Source: Lepus europaeus (Eukaryota; Chordata; Mammalia; Lagomorpha; Leporidae). From it: a stretch of DNA of 64,000 nt. Position numbers and translations under genes: made by a program. The notes under the pieces were generated by a model. The model worked only from the letters and a program-made list of their open reading frames with translations. It did not search any database and was not told the origin of the DNA. The stretch is taken from assembly GCF_033115175.1 (NCBI RefSeq), contig NC_084850.1, positions 108,607,939-108,671,938 of the forward strand. The letters run 5' to 3'. Below, piece after piece: positions 32,484 through 42,199 of this stretch (the stretch's first letter is position 1; every line of letters starts with the position of its first letter).

Positions 32484-32765
32484 GGGGCAGATGTTTGGTG
32501 CGGAGGTTGATGTGCCACTTGGGACACCTGCACCCCATACCTGTGTTCAAGTCCTGGCCCTGCTCTGTGTCCCAGCTCCCTGCTAATGTGCACCCTGGGA
32601 GGCAGCAGGTGATGGCTCAAGTGTTTGGGCCCCTGCCACCCACGTGACAGACCTGGATGGAGCTCCTGGCTTTGGCCTGGCCCAGCCCTGGCTCTTGCAG
32701 GCGTCTGGAGAGTGAACTAGTGGGTAGAAGACCTCTCTCTGTCTCTTTCTGCCTTTCAGAAAAAT
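32484..32765 (+). mobile_element. C-SINE, older-type
   Basis: Diverged sense copy, with GGAGGCAGCAGGTGATGGC in place of the later GGAAAGCAGTAGAAGATGGC block. Confidence 0.8.
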
Positions 32766-33383
32766 GAGATATATTTAATATAACCATAAAACCCAGATGA
32801 ATGCAACTGTGATTGTAACTTCCGGCTTGAATCTTCCCAGTATCACTTGGCCTTTAGTCGTGTGTTTGCATGTCATGAGATCCTTGAGAAGACTTGAGTA
32901 GGAAACAAGAAGAATTTTCATTCATCATGTAGCTCTCTCAAACTATGAAATGTAATGAAATATTTCCTAGCTTCTAGATATGAGATACAAAACTTTGAGT
33001 CTGCTGGAATCTTGATGAACTAATTTAAGACATGCTTTCTAACTTTGGGAACTTTGGGTTATGAACTCTGCCATTTTATACCTGTATCTAGTTAGTTTTT
33101 CCTTATCTACACAGCAAGCCTTTGTCACATGTCAGCCACGTGCCAGACACTCGAGTTGCTGCCAATACAAGGATTTGTAAGGTGTGGAGATGTGTGTGAA
33201 GATCATCTTGCGGAATCTGTCTGCTCTGGTCATTGAAGACACTTTGCAGAAAACCCTGTACTGGCAACATTGAGTTACATGGAAACAGAGAAAGGAAGAC
33301 GTGCCCAACCAGGAGGGCTCCGCGAGCCAGCGGGCCCATTGCAGAGAGGGGCTGCTTGAAGCACCTCTTCCACGACTGTTAGA
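32766..33383. other. Intergenic stretch, mostly unassigned
   Basis: A possible MIR scrap near 33110-33180 (ATGTCAGCCACGTGCCAGACAC) is too short to be sure; otherwise nothing. Confidence 0.4.
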
Positions 33384-33394
33384 ACGAATGAGAG

Positions 33395-33730
33395 GCCGGC
33401 GCCGTGGCTTAACAGGCTAATCCTCCGCCTGCGGCGCCGGCACACCAGGTTCTAGTCCCGGTCGGGGCGCCGGATTCTGTCCCGGTTGCCCCTCTTCCAG
33501 GCCAGCTCTCTGCTGTGGCCCGGGAAGGCAGTGGAGGATGGCCCAAGTGCTTGGGGCCCTGCACCCGCATGAGAGACCAGGAGAAGCACCTGGCTCCTGG
33601 CTTTGGATCAGCGTGATGTGCCGGCTGCAGCGGCCATTGGAGGGTGAACCAACGGCAAAAAGGAAGACCTTTCTCTCTGTCTCTCTCTCTCTCTCACTAT
33701 CCAGTCTGCCTGTCAAAAAAAAAAAAAAAG
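33395..33730 (+). mobile_element. C-SINE, young-type, full length
   Basis: Sense copy with pure poly(A) tail. ACGAATGAGAG is duplicated at 33384-33394 and 33731-33741. Confidence 0.93.
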
Positions 33731-33741
33731 ACGAATGAGAG

Positions 33742-35128
33742 AGCACTGCCTGCGGCACTGTGGAAGAGCGCCATGATTGGTGAAACCGGAAGCCAGTGTG
33801 TGACGATGCTCGGCGGCTACGCTGCTATTCGTATCTTATGACAGCTGTGGCCCGGAAAGTTGTGTGCTTTTCCCAAGCTCACTGTGTTGCCTCCGTAAAA
33901 GGAACTGGGGGCAGAAGGGCTCTTCTATTTTGTTTACTCCCATGTTGATTTTTTTTTTCCAGTATGCACTCGGGCATTTTGAAAGTTTTTAATGAAAAAT
34001 TTTAATTTCAAATAATAAAAAAATGTGAATTATAGAAATCGAAAGTGCCAGGTATCTGTGTCACATTTCCTGGAACACACTGTGGCCTGCGCTCTGTAAC
34101 TGCACCTCCAGGGGGCCTGGCAAAGCGGAAGTGGCAGGGGACGGAGCCCAGCCCGTGAACTCCTGTGCGCGTGGAGCTGCCTTTGTTTCATCATGGCGTG
34201 CCTTGTCTTCATCCCGCAATGCGATCTTGCCCCTGATCTCTCCCTAGGCCACACTCTGTGGCTCGCCACGCTGAAGGAGTTAGAGAACAATGGTTTTAGC
34301 CTTTGAGTTGCAAGGATGAAACAGTGCTCTGGATTTGGCCTGTTCTTTACCAGGCAGCTCAGAGAACCTGAGCAGGCAGATGTCACATATTAACCTGGAG
34401 GTAAAACACTTGAATTCTGGGAAATGAGTAGTGTGGGGGCAGGGGCAGCAAAAGCTTCTAGAACGCTAGCTCTGCGAATTCAGAAAATGCTATAGACAGT
34501 TTAAATTAAATTACCAACGTCAGAAAGGATTCTGTTTGAGAGTTTGGGGAGATTATGAAATGATTGGTACCCGAATGATTTGAAAGGTTCATTTTTATTA
34601 AAGTGTTAATTACTTACAGGGCTTTAAACATTAATATCCTAGGCAAGAAAGAGTTAGCTCTCCTGCTTGAGTGGGCATATTGTGAATTAGATGGGCTAAG
34701 TGGAGCTTTGCGTTAGGGTGGAGAAATTGCAATCTTTTGAATATTTCCCCTGATCGTTTTGACTTTTAAATTGTAAAAGTAGAATGAGAGGAAATTATCA
34801 GCAGAGATTACCTCCTTTTCCCCTTACCAGGTTAATTAGAAACCTACCTGCTCCAAAATGTCTTCAACAGACAGTAGCTGCTTATTAAAATACACTCACA
34901 TTACAAAATACATTTTGCAAGATAAGCCTAAAATATATTAATTTCTACTCATGTAATAGTGAAGTAAAAAATGTCCCTTAATGTTTTAATAAAAATCTTA
35001 ATATGATTCATTTCATAACCTGAAGAACTGGTTTTTATTACTACATTGTAATCTGAATGATCTAAAATATTAAGAGATATTGTTTTCTTCCAGAGACTTC
35101 TCCAACCCATGCTCTATGAAATGTGAAA
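33742..35128. other. Intergenic, repeat-free AT-rich DNA
   Basis: 1.4 kb without recognised repeats. The part from 34480 to 35090 is AT-rich, with TTAATTA and ATTAA motifs, and may be conserved non-coding DNA (inference). An AATAAA at 34014 might serve a long CXorf38 transcript. Confidence 0.45.
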
Positions 35129-35129
35129 A

Positions 35130-35318
35130 GTGCTTCAAAAAGTTCATGGAAGGTGAAATGAAAAGATAAGTTTATTATTGGTGCAAAAATATTTTTGAAA
35201 TCCATCCACGTGCGGGATCTTCAGAATGTGTATTATGAAAAAACTGCATGGATTTCAAAAATGTTTTGCACCAAAATAAAGTTTTAATTCCATCTTTCCA
35301 TGAACTTTTTGAGGTGTC
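35130..35318. mobile_element. Palindromic MITE, full length
   Basis: The two halves are reverse complements along about 90 bp each: GCTTCAAAAAGTTCATGGA against TCCATGAACTTTTTGAGG outside, TTGGTGCAAAAATATTTTTG against AAAATGTTTTGCACCAA inside. The centre holds CTTCAGAATGTGTATTATG. No coding capacity. Family name not known to me. Confidence 0.85.
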
Positions 35319-35576
35319 CTTGTGTGCACATTAGCGGTGACCACTCAACTGTAAACTGAGCACTTTGTCTGTCTTTTGGGGAAGGTAGGCAATGACCTTA
35401 GTGCTTTAGTGTTTTCTACCAAGTATGAGGAAAGCACTAGAATTCTTGGTTCAGAACCACGTGTGATAAGCAGCCTCCAAGATGACCCCTAATGGCCCCT
35501 GCCTCCTGGTGTCCCCCACCCTGTCTTGTCCTCCTGCAGTGTACCAGGGTTAGTCTGTGAAAAAATAGCAGAAATG

Positions 35577-35898
35577 GGGGCCGGCGCTGTGGTGCACTTG
35601 GTTAATCCTCCGCCTGCGGCGCCGGCATCCCGTATGGGCGCCGGGTTCTGGTCTCGGTCGCTCCTCTTCCAGTCCAGCTCTCTGCTGTGGCCCAGGAGGG
35701 CAGTGGAGGATGGCCCGAGTGCTTGGGCCCTGCACCCGCATGGGAGACCAGGAGGAAGCACCTGGCTCCTGGCTTCGGATGGGCGCAGCACCGGCCGTAG
35801 CGGCCAATTGGGGAATGAACCAGCGGAAGGAAGACTTTTCTCTTCTTCTCTCTGTCTCTGTCTATAACTATACCTGTCAAATAAAAAAAAATTTTTTT
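35577..35898 (+). mobile_element. C-SINE, intermediate subfamily
   Basis: The head TGTGGTGCACTTGGTTAATC combines features of both subfamilies, and the tail is CCTGTCAAATAAAAAA. A perfect 16-bp duplication AAAAATAGCAGAAATG lies at 35561-35576 and 35899-35914. Confidence 0.92.
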
Positions 35899-35958
35899 AA
35901 AAATAGCAGAAATGATGGTAATGTCACCTCCAACATTAAGCTATAAAAGACCAGGACT

Positions 35959-36242
35959 GGTGCGAGTGTTTGGCCCAGTGATCAAGATGCTATTTGGGAT
36001 GCCTGCATCCCATGGCACAGTGTATGGGCCTGAGTCCGCAGCTCTGCTTCCCACCTGCTTCCTGCAAAAGCACACCCTGGGAGGCGGCAGATGATGACTC
36101 AAGTACATGAGGCCCCTGCCACTGCATGGAGTTTGGATTCCTGGCTTCAGCTTGGCCCAGCCCTGGCTGTTGGGGACATTTGGGAAGTGAAGCAGCAGAC
36201 GAAAGATCTCTCCCTGTCTCTCTGCCTTTCAAATAAATAAGT
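35959..36242 (+). mobile_element. C-SINE, older-type
   Basis: Sense copy. GACCAGGACT is duplicated at 35949-35958 and 36243-36252, which proves insertion into the LTR. Confidence 0.88.
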
Positions 36243-36558
36243 GACCAGGACTTGCACGTTGGGCTCTCTCTTGGAACACTGCTCTGGGAGAAGCCGCGTG
36301 CTGTCATGAGCCGCCCTATGAAGAAGGCCCACAAGCCTCCTGCAGTCAGCTGTATTGAATGAGGTTGGAGGTGGATCTTCCGGCCCCAGTCAAGTCTGAG
36401 CCTTGCGGTTCCAGCTGATGGGTGAGAGTCCAGGAGCCCGGAGGCGCCCAGCTAAGTCACCGCCGGATTCCAGACCCTCAGAAAGTGGGAGAAAACATGC
36501 ATTGTTTTAAGCTCAGCTTGGGGGATGATCTGTTACACAGCAGTGGTTAACTAACACA

Positions 36559-37269
36559 ACTCTCCCGTCCCGGGCTTGGTTTCACTGCCCTGCTTGCAGA
36601 ATGTGGAGCCAAGGCTGCCTGGAAAGAGGACTTCTGTTTGGATGCCTCGCAGGGTAAAGGACGGCCTTCCAGAGCTCTGCTACCCTAAGGTCCTCTCTAA
36701 GGACGAGGTCTGCAGAGCCTTCCCCATAGTTGCATTCAGTTCGTTTGCATTTGAAAAGCTTTAACCGAAGCAGACTCCAAGCCCTTCTAAATACATCAGA
36801 GTCCCCCCTCCACCCTACTCACTCTCCAACTTCCTGCAGTCTCCGGAGGCCAGGGCAGGGGGACATGTTGGCTCAAACCCTAGAGGCCACCCTCTGCTCC
36901 AGAGCGAACGGCCTCACCCCCCCAGCTCTTCTCTCTCCCCTCTTCTCAAGTGCCCCAGTTTAAGAAAAATCGGGCAGCCACCACAGGATTCCTAGGGGAA
37001 CACCCCAGGCCCCTGCTATTGAACACTGACCCTGGCCTACTGCCACCCCTTGCCTGCATTCGGCACAGGGTGGTAGGTCAACCAGTTGTACACACAGCCA
37101 TTTCCCTTTAGGGAGATGGGAAACAACTCCACGTTGTCATTTTTACTCTTCTATTTACACAGAGCCCAAGGGTGACAGCACCCAACCATTCTCATCTGCC
37201 ATCTCCATGGCAGATCCTGTAATTGCTCTGGGTCATCACGAGATTCTAGGTTCCCTAAAGAGTTTAAAC
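36559..37269. other. Intergenic, nothing recognised
   Basis: Unique-looking, C-rich around 36800-36950. No gene or repeat signature. Confidence 0.45.
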
Positions 37270-37412
37270 TGGGGGCCAGGGTTTTTCCCAGTGGTTAGAA
37301 CAGCCGCGTGCCATACTGCAGCGCCTGGGTTGGAGTCCCCTCACCCCTCCCCATTCCAGTCTCCTGCTGCTGTGCGTGCACCCTGGGAAGAAGCACTGGA
37401 CACCCAAAAACA
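37270..37412 (+). mobile_element. C-SINE fragment, older-type
   Basis: Sense remnant from GGGGCCAGGGTTTTTCCC to CACCCTGGGAAGAAGCACTGG; the 3' half is missing. Confidence 0.6.
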
Positions 37413-37580
37413 AGGGGGGTGATGTTGCCAAAAAAGCTTCAACAGAAAAGTGGTAACTTCGTAGCTAATGTGATGAACTTTTTGTTTAAACCAAGTCTTC
37501 CTCCTCCATATAAACTAACCCTCACGTTGCAAAGCCTGCAGAAAAGCCCAGCCAACCTACCCTCACCCTCAAAAAGCCAT

Positions 37581-37586
37581 TTTATT
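37581..37586 (-). promoter_or_regulatory. Poly(A) signal candidate of MPC1L
   Basis: AATAAA on the minus strand, 226 bp after the MPC1L stop. Suitable distance for a short 3' UTR; not proven. Confidence 0.45.
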
Positions 37587-37811
37587 TCGTTTATGAAATA
37601 AACACTTAACAGTTGGAAAACATTTTCATTAATCAAGCTGCAGGTTTTAATCCGATTTACACTGCGAATCCAAACCAAAGTCCTCACTGCTCTTTCTTCG
37701 GGAGGACTAATAGTCCAGCGCTTGCAAGCTGCAAAAATTCGATCAGGCCCTCGCAACCATTCAGAACCTCATTTCGAGGACCTGGAACTGGGGCTAGCAG
37801 CCCTCCCCACC

Positions 37812-38351
37812 CTAGCAGGAGATGGCAGGGGGAGGGTCGCAGGCGTCCGCGGCAGGTACAGGAGCGCAGGCCTCCGCGGCGGCGGCAGGTGCAGGCGCGC
37901 AGGCCTCCGCGGCGGCGGCAGGTGCAGGCGCGCAGGCCTCCGCGGCGGCGGCAGGTGCAGGCGCGCAGGCCTCCGCGGCGGCGGCAGGTGCAGGCGCGCT
38001 GGCCTCCGTGGCGGTAGCAGGGGCAGAGCCGCCACCATAGTAGTAGGCTAGGTAGCGGCTCGCCTGAATGCTCTGCATCATCACGTTGGTGCCGTGACAC
38101 GCCATCAGCAGCAGGTTCCGAGGCCGTACACGGTAGGCGAAGCGCATGAAGACCAGGGAGTAGCAGATAAGCGCTGTGGTCATGCGGCCGCTGATGATGT
38201 CCGGCGGCGCCTTCATGTCTTTAAGGGCAGCCAGCGGAATGCCCCAGTTGGCCACAGGACCCCAGAAGTGCGTGCTGGTAATGTAGTCCCGGAACTCCTT
38301 GGTCTTCACGTAGTCTCTCGTCCTCTGCCATAGTGACACCAGCCTCGCCAT
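37812..38351 (-). CDS. MPC1L: MPC1L, mitochondrial pyruvate carrier 1-like retrogene
   Basis: Single-exon 179-residue protein. The core (about residues 10-105) has the MPC1 family marks [32 protein letters not shown] and [16 protein letters not shown], including the hydrophobic membrane segments. MPC1-type subunits pair with MPC2 to carry pyruvate across the inner mitochondrial membrane; MPC1L is the X-linked, testis-biased paralogue. Lack of introns marks a retrocopy of MPC1, and the open frame argues that it is functional. Start chosen at 38351 because MARLVSLW aligns with MPC1 family starts, although the frame is open for 69 codons upstream. Unusual: an Ala/Pro tail (108-171) encoded by a 33-bp tandem repeat. 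As recalled, human MPC1L has 136 residues and no such array. Confidence 0.93.
   Translation of the reverse strand: MARLVSLWQRTRDYVKTKEFRDYITSTHFWGPVANWGIPLAALKDMKAPPDIISGRMTTALICYSLVFMRFAYRVRPRNLLLMACHGTNVMMQSIQASRYLAYYYGGGSAPATATEASAPAPAAAAEACAPAPAAAAEACAPAPAAAAEACAPAPAAAAEACAPVPAADACDPPPAISC
37839..38030. repeat. 33-bp coding minisatellite in MPC1L
   Basis: Four identical 33-bp units at 37866-37898, 37899-37931, 37932-37964 and 37965-37997, with a diverged unit on the right (37998-38030) and a 27-bp one on the left (37839-37865). The units keep codon phase; each identical one encodes [11 protein letters not shown]. Confidence 0.95.
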
Positions 38352-38600
38352 AACCTCCGGGATCGCGCCAACGGCTGAAGAGCCGGCCCACAGTGACGTG
38401 GAACTCCTCGCGCCTTCATGTGATTGTTGCGAAGAGCCTCGAACAGCACGTGCCTCGGTCCCGAGCGCGGAGTACGACCTTGCCCTCTGGCCTTTGCGAG
38501 CTGCCGTAAAGTGCATCAACCGGCACGTGCCAGGGTGGGGGCGTGGCCTCACTTCCACGCCTTTACGTGACTCCGTAAAGCGCGCAGAGTGTGCGTGTCT
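38352..38600 (-). promoter_or_regulatory. CpG-rich upstream region of MPC1L
   Basis: Many CpG sites and TGACGTGG / TTTACGTGA (CRE-like) motifs at about 38393 and 38562. Plausible promoter of the retrogene, by position and composition only. Confidence 0.45.
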
Positions 38601-38631
38601 CTCTGGCAGAGGTGGAGTGCAGGTGTCGCTG

Positions 38632-38920
38632 TTCTTTTAAAGATTTATTTATTTATTTATTTGAAAATCAGAGAAGGAGAGGCAGAGAGAAAGAGAGGGG
38701 GAGGTCTTCCTTCCGCTGGTTGACTCCCCAATTGGCCGCACCGGCCAGAGCTGCGCCCATCGGAAGCCAGGAGCTTCTTCCAGGTCTCCCATGTGGGTGT
38801 AGGGGCCCAAGGACTTGGGCCATCTTCTACTGCTTTCCCAGGCCACAGCAGAGAGCTGGATGGGAATTGGGGCAGCTGGGTCTCGAACCAGCACCCATAT
38901 GGGATGCCGGCACCGCAGGC
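38632..38920 (-). mobile_element. C-SINE, tailed-type, head truncated
   Basis: Antisense copy that stops at GCCGGCACCGCAGGCGG; the first roughly 35 bp of the SINE head are missing. Confidence 0.87.
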
Positions 38921-39119
38921 GGCTCTGGACCAGATATTAATACAGAATTCCTCCCACCAGGTACAGTTTCAGTCCAACTTGCTTCGGTATTACTTCCAGA
39001 CATCGTGATGTTTCACCCCTAAATATTTCAGCATCTGTCCCTTAACAACAAGGACATTCTCCCATTCAACTGTGATACAATAATCCACTCAGATAATTAG
39101 CATTGAGTATAGCACTGTT

Positions 39120-39620
39120 ACGTGCAGTGCATATTTAAATTTTATAGCTTTATGGCTGTTTCTTTTTTTATTATTTCTTGTTGGAGAGGAGATCCAGGAT
39201 CCAACGTTCATTTAGTTAACTTCTTCATATCCTTTAATCTAGAAGAATTCGCCTCTTTTTTTTTTTTTTTGCTTTTCATAGCATTGACAGTCCAAGCTGG
39301 TCATTTTTCAAAAGGTCCTCAATTTGGGTTTATCTGACCTGCTTTCTCATAATCAGATTTAGATTACCCATTTTTGGGAAGACAGGTACACGGGTGATGA
39401 TGCGTTCTTAGCGTGTCACAATGGACGGCACTTTGTCCGCCATTGCTGATACTATGATCACTTGGTTAAGCAGTTGTCTGCCGGGCTTCTCCATTGTAAA
39501 GGTTCTTTTCCCCTCGGTTATCAACCAGCAATCCAGGGGAAACCACCTTGAGAGTGCATGCATATTGTGCTCTCCAAACAATGTTTCACCTCCTGGTTTT
39601 AATATCCATTGATGAAAATG
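39120..39620 (-). mobile_element. Ancient L1M 3' relic, antisense
   Basis: CCTCAATTTGGGTTTATCTG, CTTTCTCATAATCAGATTTA and CTTCTCCATTGTAAAGGTTC follow the order of old antisense L1 3' sequence, related to that at 40680. Confidence 0.55.
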
Positions 39621-39930
39621 ATTTTTTAAAATTATTTATTTGAGAGGTAGAGGGACTGAGAGCTCCCTTCTGTGGATTCACTCCCCAACTGCTTGGAATG
39701 GCTACTCCTGGGCTAGATTGAGGCTGGGAGCGGGAAACTCAGTCCAGGTCTCCCACGTGGCTGGCAAGGACCAAACTACTTGAGCCATCACCTGCTGCCT
39801 CTCAGGATGGGCACTGGTGGAGCTGGAGCTGGGAGCAGAGCCGGGAGTGAGACCCAGCGCTGTGATATGGGATGCAGGAAGCAGGCATCCCACATGGCGT
39901 TTTATCTGTTGGGACAAACACCTGCCCCAG
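39621..39930 (-). mobile_element. C-SINE, older-type
   Basis: Antisense copy, TTTTTTAAAATTATTTATTT tail to the GGGACAAACACCTGCCCC head. Confidence 0.82.
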
Positions 39931-40093
39931 GAAAATTTCTTTAATGACAAAACTGGAGATTATTTCCCCAGTCTTTGCTACTTTTCCCAGTACAACTAGC
40001 AATGGTTGACCATGTGTAAGTGATTTCCCTGGTGGATGCCTTTGTACGAGATTTCGGCCTGGTGGATACTTCTTGATTGCTGCGGTGGCAGTG

Positions 40094-40244
40094 TACCCAA
40101 GGACCTGGGCCATCTTCCACTGCTTTCCCAGGCCATAGCAGAGAGCTGGCTTGGAAGTGGAGCAACCGGGACTCGAACTGGTGCCCATATGGGATGCCGG
40201 CACTGCAGGCGGCGGCTTTACCCGCTACACCACAGCGCCGGCAC
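40094..40244 (-). mobile_element. C-SINE head half
   Basis: Antisense copy containing only the 5' half (ACCCAAGGACCTGGGCC to CACCACAGCGCCGGC). The sequence to its left is not SINE. Confidence 0.82.
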
Positions 40245-41225
40245 CAGGAACTATGTTTTAATGAATGAAAATGAACAGCTAAAGGTTTATCATAATTTGA
40301 AATGGAATTTCTTTACCATTACTATTATTGGAAGTGGTATTTCTACTCTTCTCTGCACAAACATAAAGCTATCAGGGTATACTGGGGGACTCAACCAAGA
40401 GACAATAACATGAACATGGCTGGCAAGTTCATTAGCATGCTTCAAAGGAAAATGATGGGAGAAGACAAGCAGGTACAAAGATAGATTCAAAGATGCCTTT
40501 TCCTGGTCCTGAAATACAGGGATAGCTTGCCGTAGTCTTGATAATAGGCTACTGCGTGCATTCTAACCAGGGGTCTGGGGAGATCCTGCTTGATGTGGAT
40601 CTCCCTGGTCCTATGCCGCTCTTCAGGGAGTCCTAATGCAGCGGACCATAGAAATCACAGCTCTTTATTTTAATTGAGTGTTTTCAGCTTTTTACTTGGA
40701 AGTAATTAGAAACTCACAGAGACGTTAGAATAGTCTAAAACAGGAATAACAAAGCAAGAAATGTCAAAAAAAAAAAAACTCTATGTGTACTTCACTTAGA
40801 TTTTCCGACTGTTAACATTTTGCCACATTTGCTTGGCTTTTCTCTCTACCCATAAGGGTATTTCTTGACAACTTCAGTGTCTTATTCCCTAAGCCGAGAG
40901 ACATTCGTGGGCTTTGTTCTGCCTTACCACCGCATACCCATCAACATCAAGCCATTCAACATTGCTACAACACTGTGATCTGTATTCCACATCGAAGTTT
41001 TGCCAATTATTCCAATAATGTCTCGAAAAACAATTTTGATTTTCTAGTCCAAGATCCAAAGCTGGATCACACATGGCATTTAAACACAATGTCTCTGTAG
41101 TCTCCTTTACTCTAGAACACGTCTGTCTGTCTTTGGCGTTCCTCAACCTGGGCATTTTAGAAGAGTTGCAGCCTGACAGAACATCCCGAGGTTTGGATTC
41201 GATCGGTGTTTCCTCGTTACTGCTG

Positions 41226-42199
41226 CTACAGTCAGAATGTGTGTGTGTGTTTCTCCCCAAAATGTACGCGATGGAAATTAACCCCCAAGGTGATCTAAGA
41301 AGAGGCGGACCTTTGCGAAGTGCTATAGGTCTGGAGGGCTTGGCCTTGTGAATGAGATCGGTGCCTTAATGAAAGAGGTTGAAGAGAGCTAATTCCTTTT
41401 TCTGCCCTTCCATCCCCCTGGCCACGAGAGGGCACACCAAGGAGGCGCCGCCTTGGAAGCAGTGGGTCCTCAGCTGACATCCAGAGGTGCTTGTGCCTGG
41501 ATCTTGGTCTTCCAGCCTCCAGAACTGTGAGGGAAAAAATTGTCTGCTGCTTCTAAATTGCCCAGTCTAAGATATTTTGGGTTTTTCTTTTCTTTCTTTC
41601 TTTTTTTTTAATTTGATAGGTAATTATAGACAGTGAGAGAAAGAGACAGAGAGAAAGGTCTCCCTTCCGTTGGTTCACCCCCCAAATGGCCACTACGGCT
41701 GGCGCTGCTCCGATCCGAAGGCAGGAGCCAGGTGCTTCTCCTGGTCTCCCATGCGGGTGCAGGGCCCAAGCACTCGGGCCATCCTCCACTGCACTCCTGG
41801 GCCATAGCAGAGAGCTGGACTGGAAGAGGGGCAACTGGGACTAGAACCCAGCGCCCATATGGGAAGAGGAGAGGCAGAGAGAGAGAGAAAGGTCTTCCAT
41901 CCAATGGTTCACTCCCCAGATGGCCGCAATGGCTGGAGCTGCACCAATCCGAAGCCAGGAGCCAGGAGCTTCTTCCGGGTCTCCCATGCGGGTGCAGGGG
42001 CCCAAGGACTTGGGCCATCTTCCACTGCTTTCCCAGGCCATAGCAGAGAGCTGGCTTGGAAGTGGAGCAACTGGGACTCGAACCTGTGCCCATATGGGAT
42101 GCCGGCACTGCAGGTGGTGGCTTTTCCTGCTACGCCACAGTACCGGCCCCAAGATATTTTGTTACAGCTGCTGCAGCGCACTCGGACAGCTAGCCGCCT
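41226..42199 (+). mobile_element. LTR-like relic split by a SINE dimer
   Basis: Left part has GTTTCTCCCCAAAATGTACG and TTCCAGCCTCCAGAACTGTG; the right part ends TTACAGCTGCTGCAGCGCAC. It resembles old MaLR/ERVL-class LTRs; exact class uncertain. No coding parts. Confidence 0.5.
41580..42150 (-). mobile_element. C-SINE heterodimer with one target-site duplication
   Basis: In sense order, a tailed-type head and body (42150-41864) that stops at the CTCTCCTCTT block joins directly to a young-type monomer (41863-41580) starting at CCCATATGGG. AAGATATTTTG flanks the whole unit at 41569-41579 and 42151-42161. There is no duplication at the inner junction. Confidence 0.88.

Larger units (their letters stand above)
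35462..36558 (+). mobile_element. Solo MLT1-type (MaLR) LTR split by two SINEs
   Basis: Three pieces (35462-35576, 35899-35958, 36243-36558) read in order as one LTR: CCTCCAAGATGACCCCTAAT, then TATAAAAGACCAGGACT, then TGTTTTAAGCTCAGCTT and AGTGGTTAACTAACACA at the end. Old endogenous-retrovirus-like solo LTR with no coding parts. Named from memory of the MLT1 consensus. Confidence 0.78.

Noticed and set aside
33110-33180. Short MIR-like text
   Set aside because: Only the ATGTCAGCCACGTGCCAGACAC block agrees; too short to call.
37812-38040. Repeated units that could be mistaken for a CRISPR-like array
   Set aside because: Units are contiguous 33-bp copies without spacers, in frame within MPC1L in a mammalian genome; it is a coding minisatellite.
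37722-38051. Plus-strand and other minus-strand frames through the MPC1L repeat ([10 protein letters not shown] type)
   Set aside because: The 33-bp period keeps every frame open. Only the frame that continues into the MPC1 core has family support.
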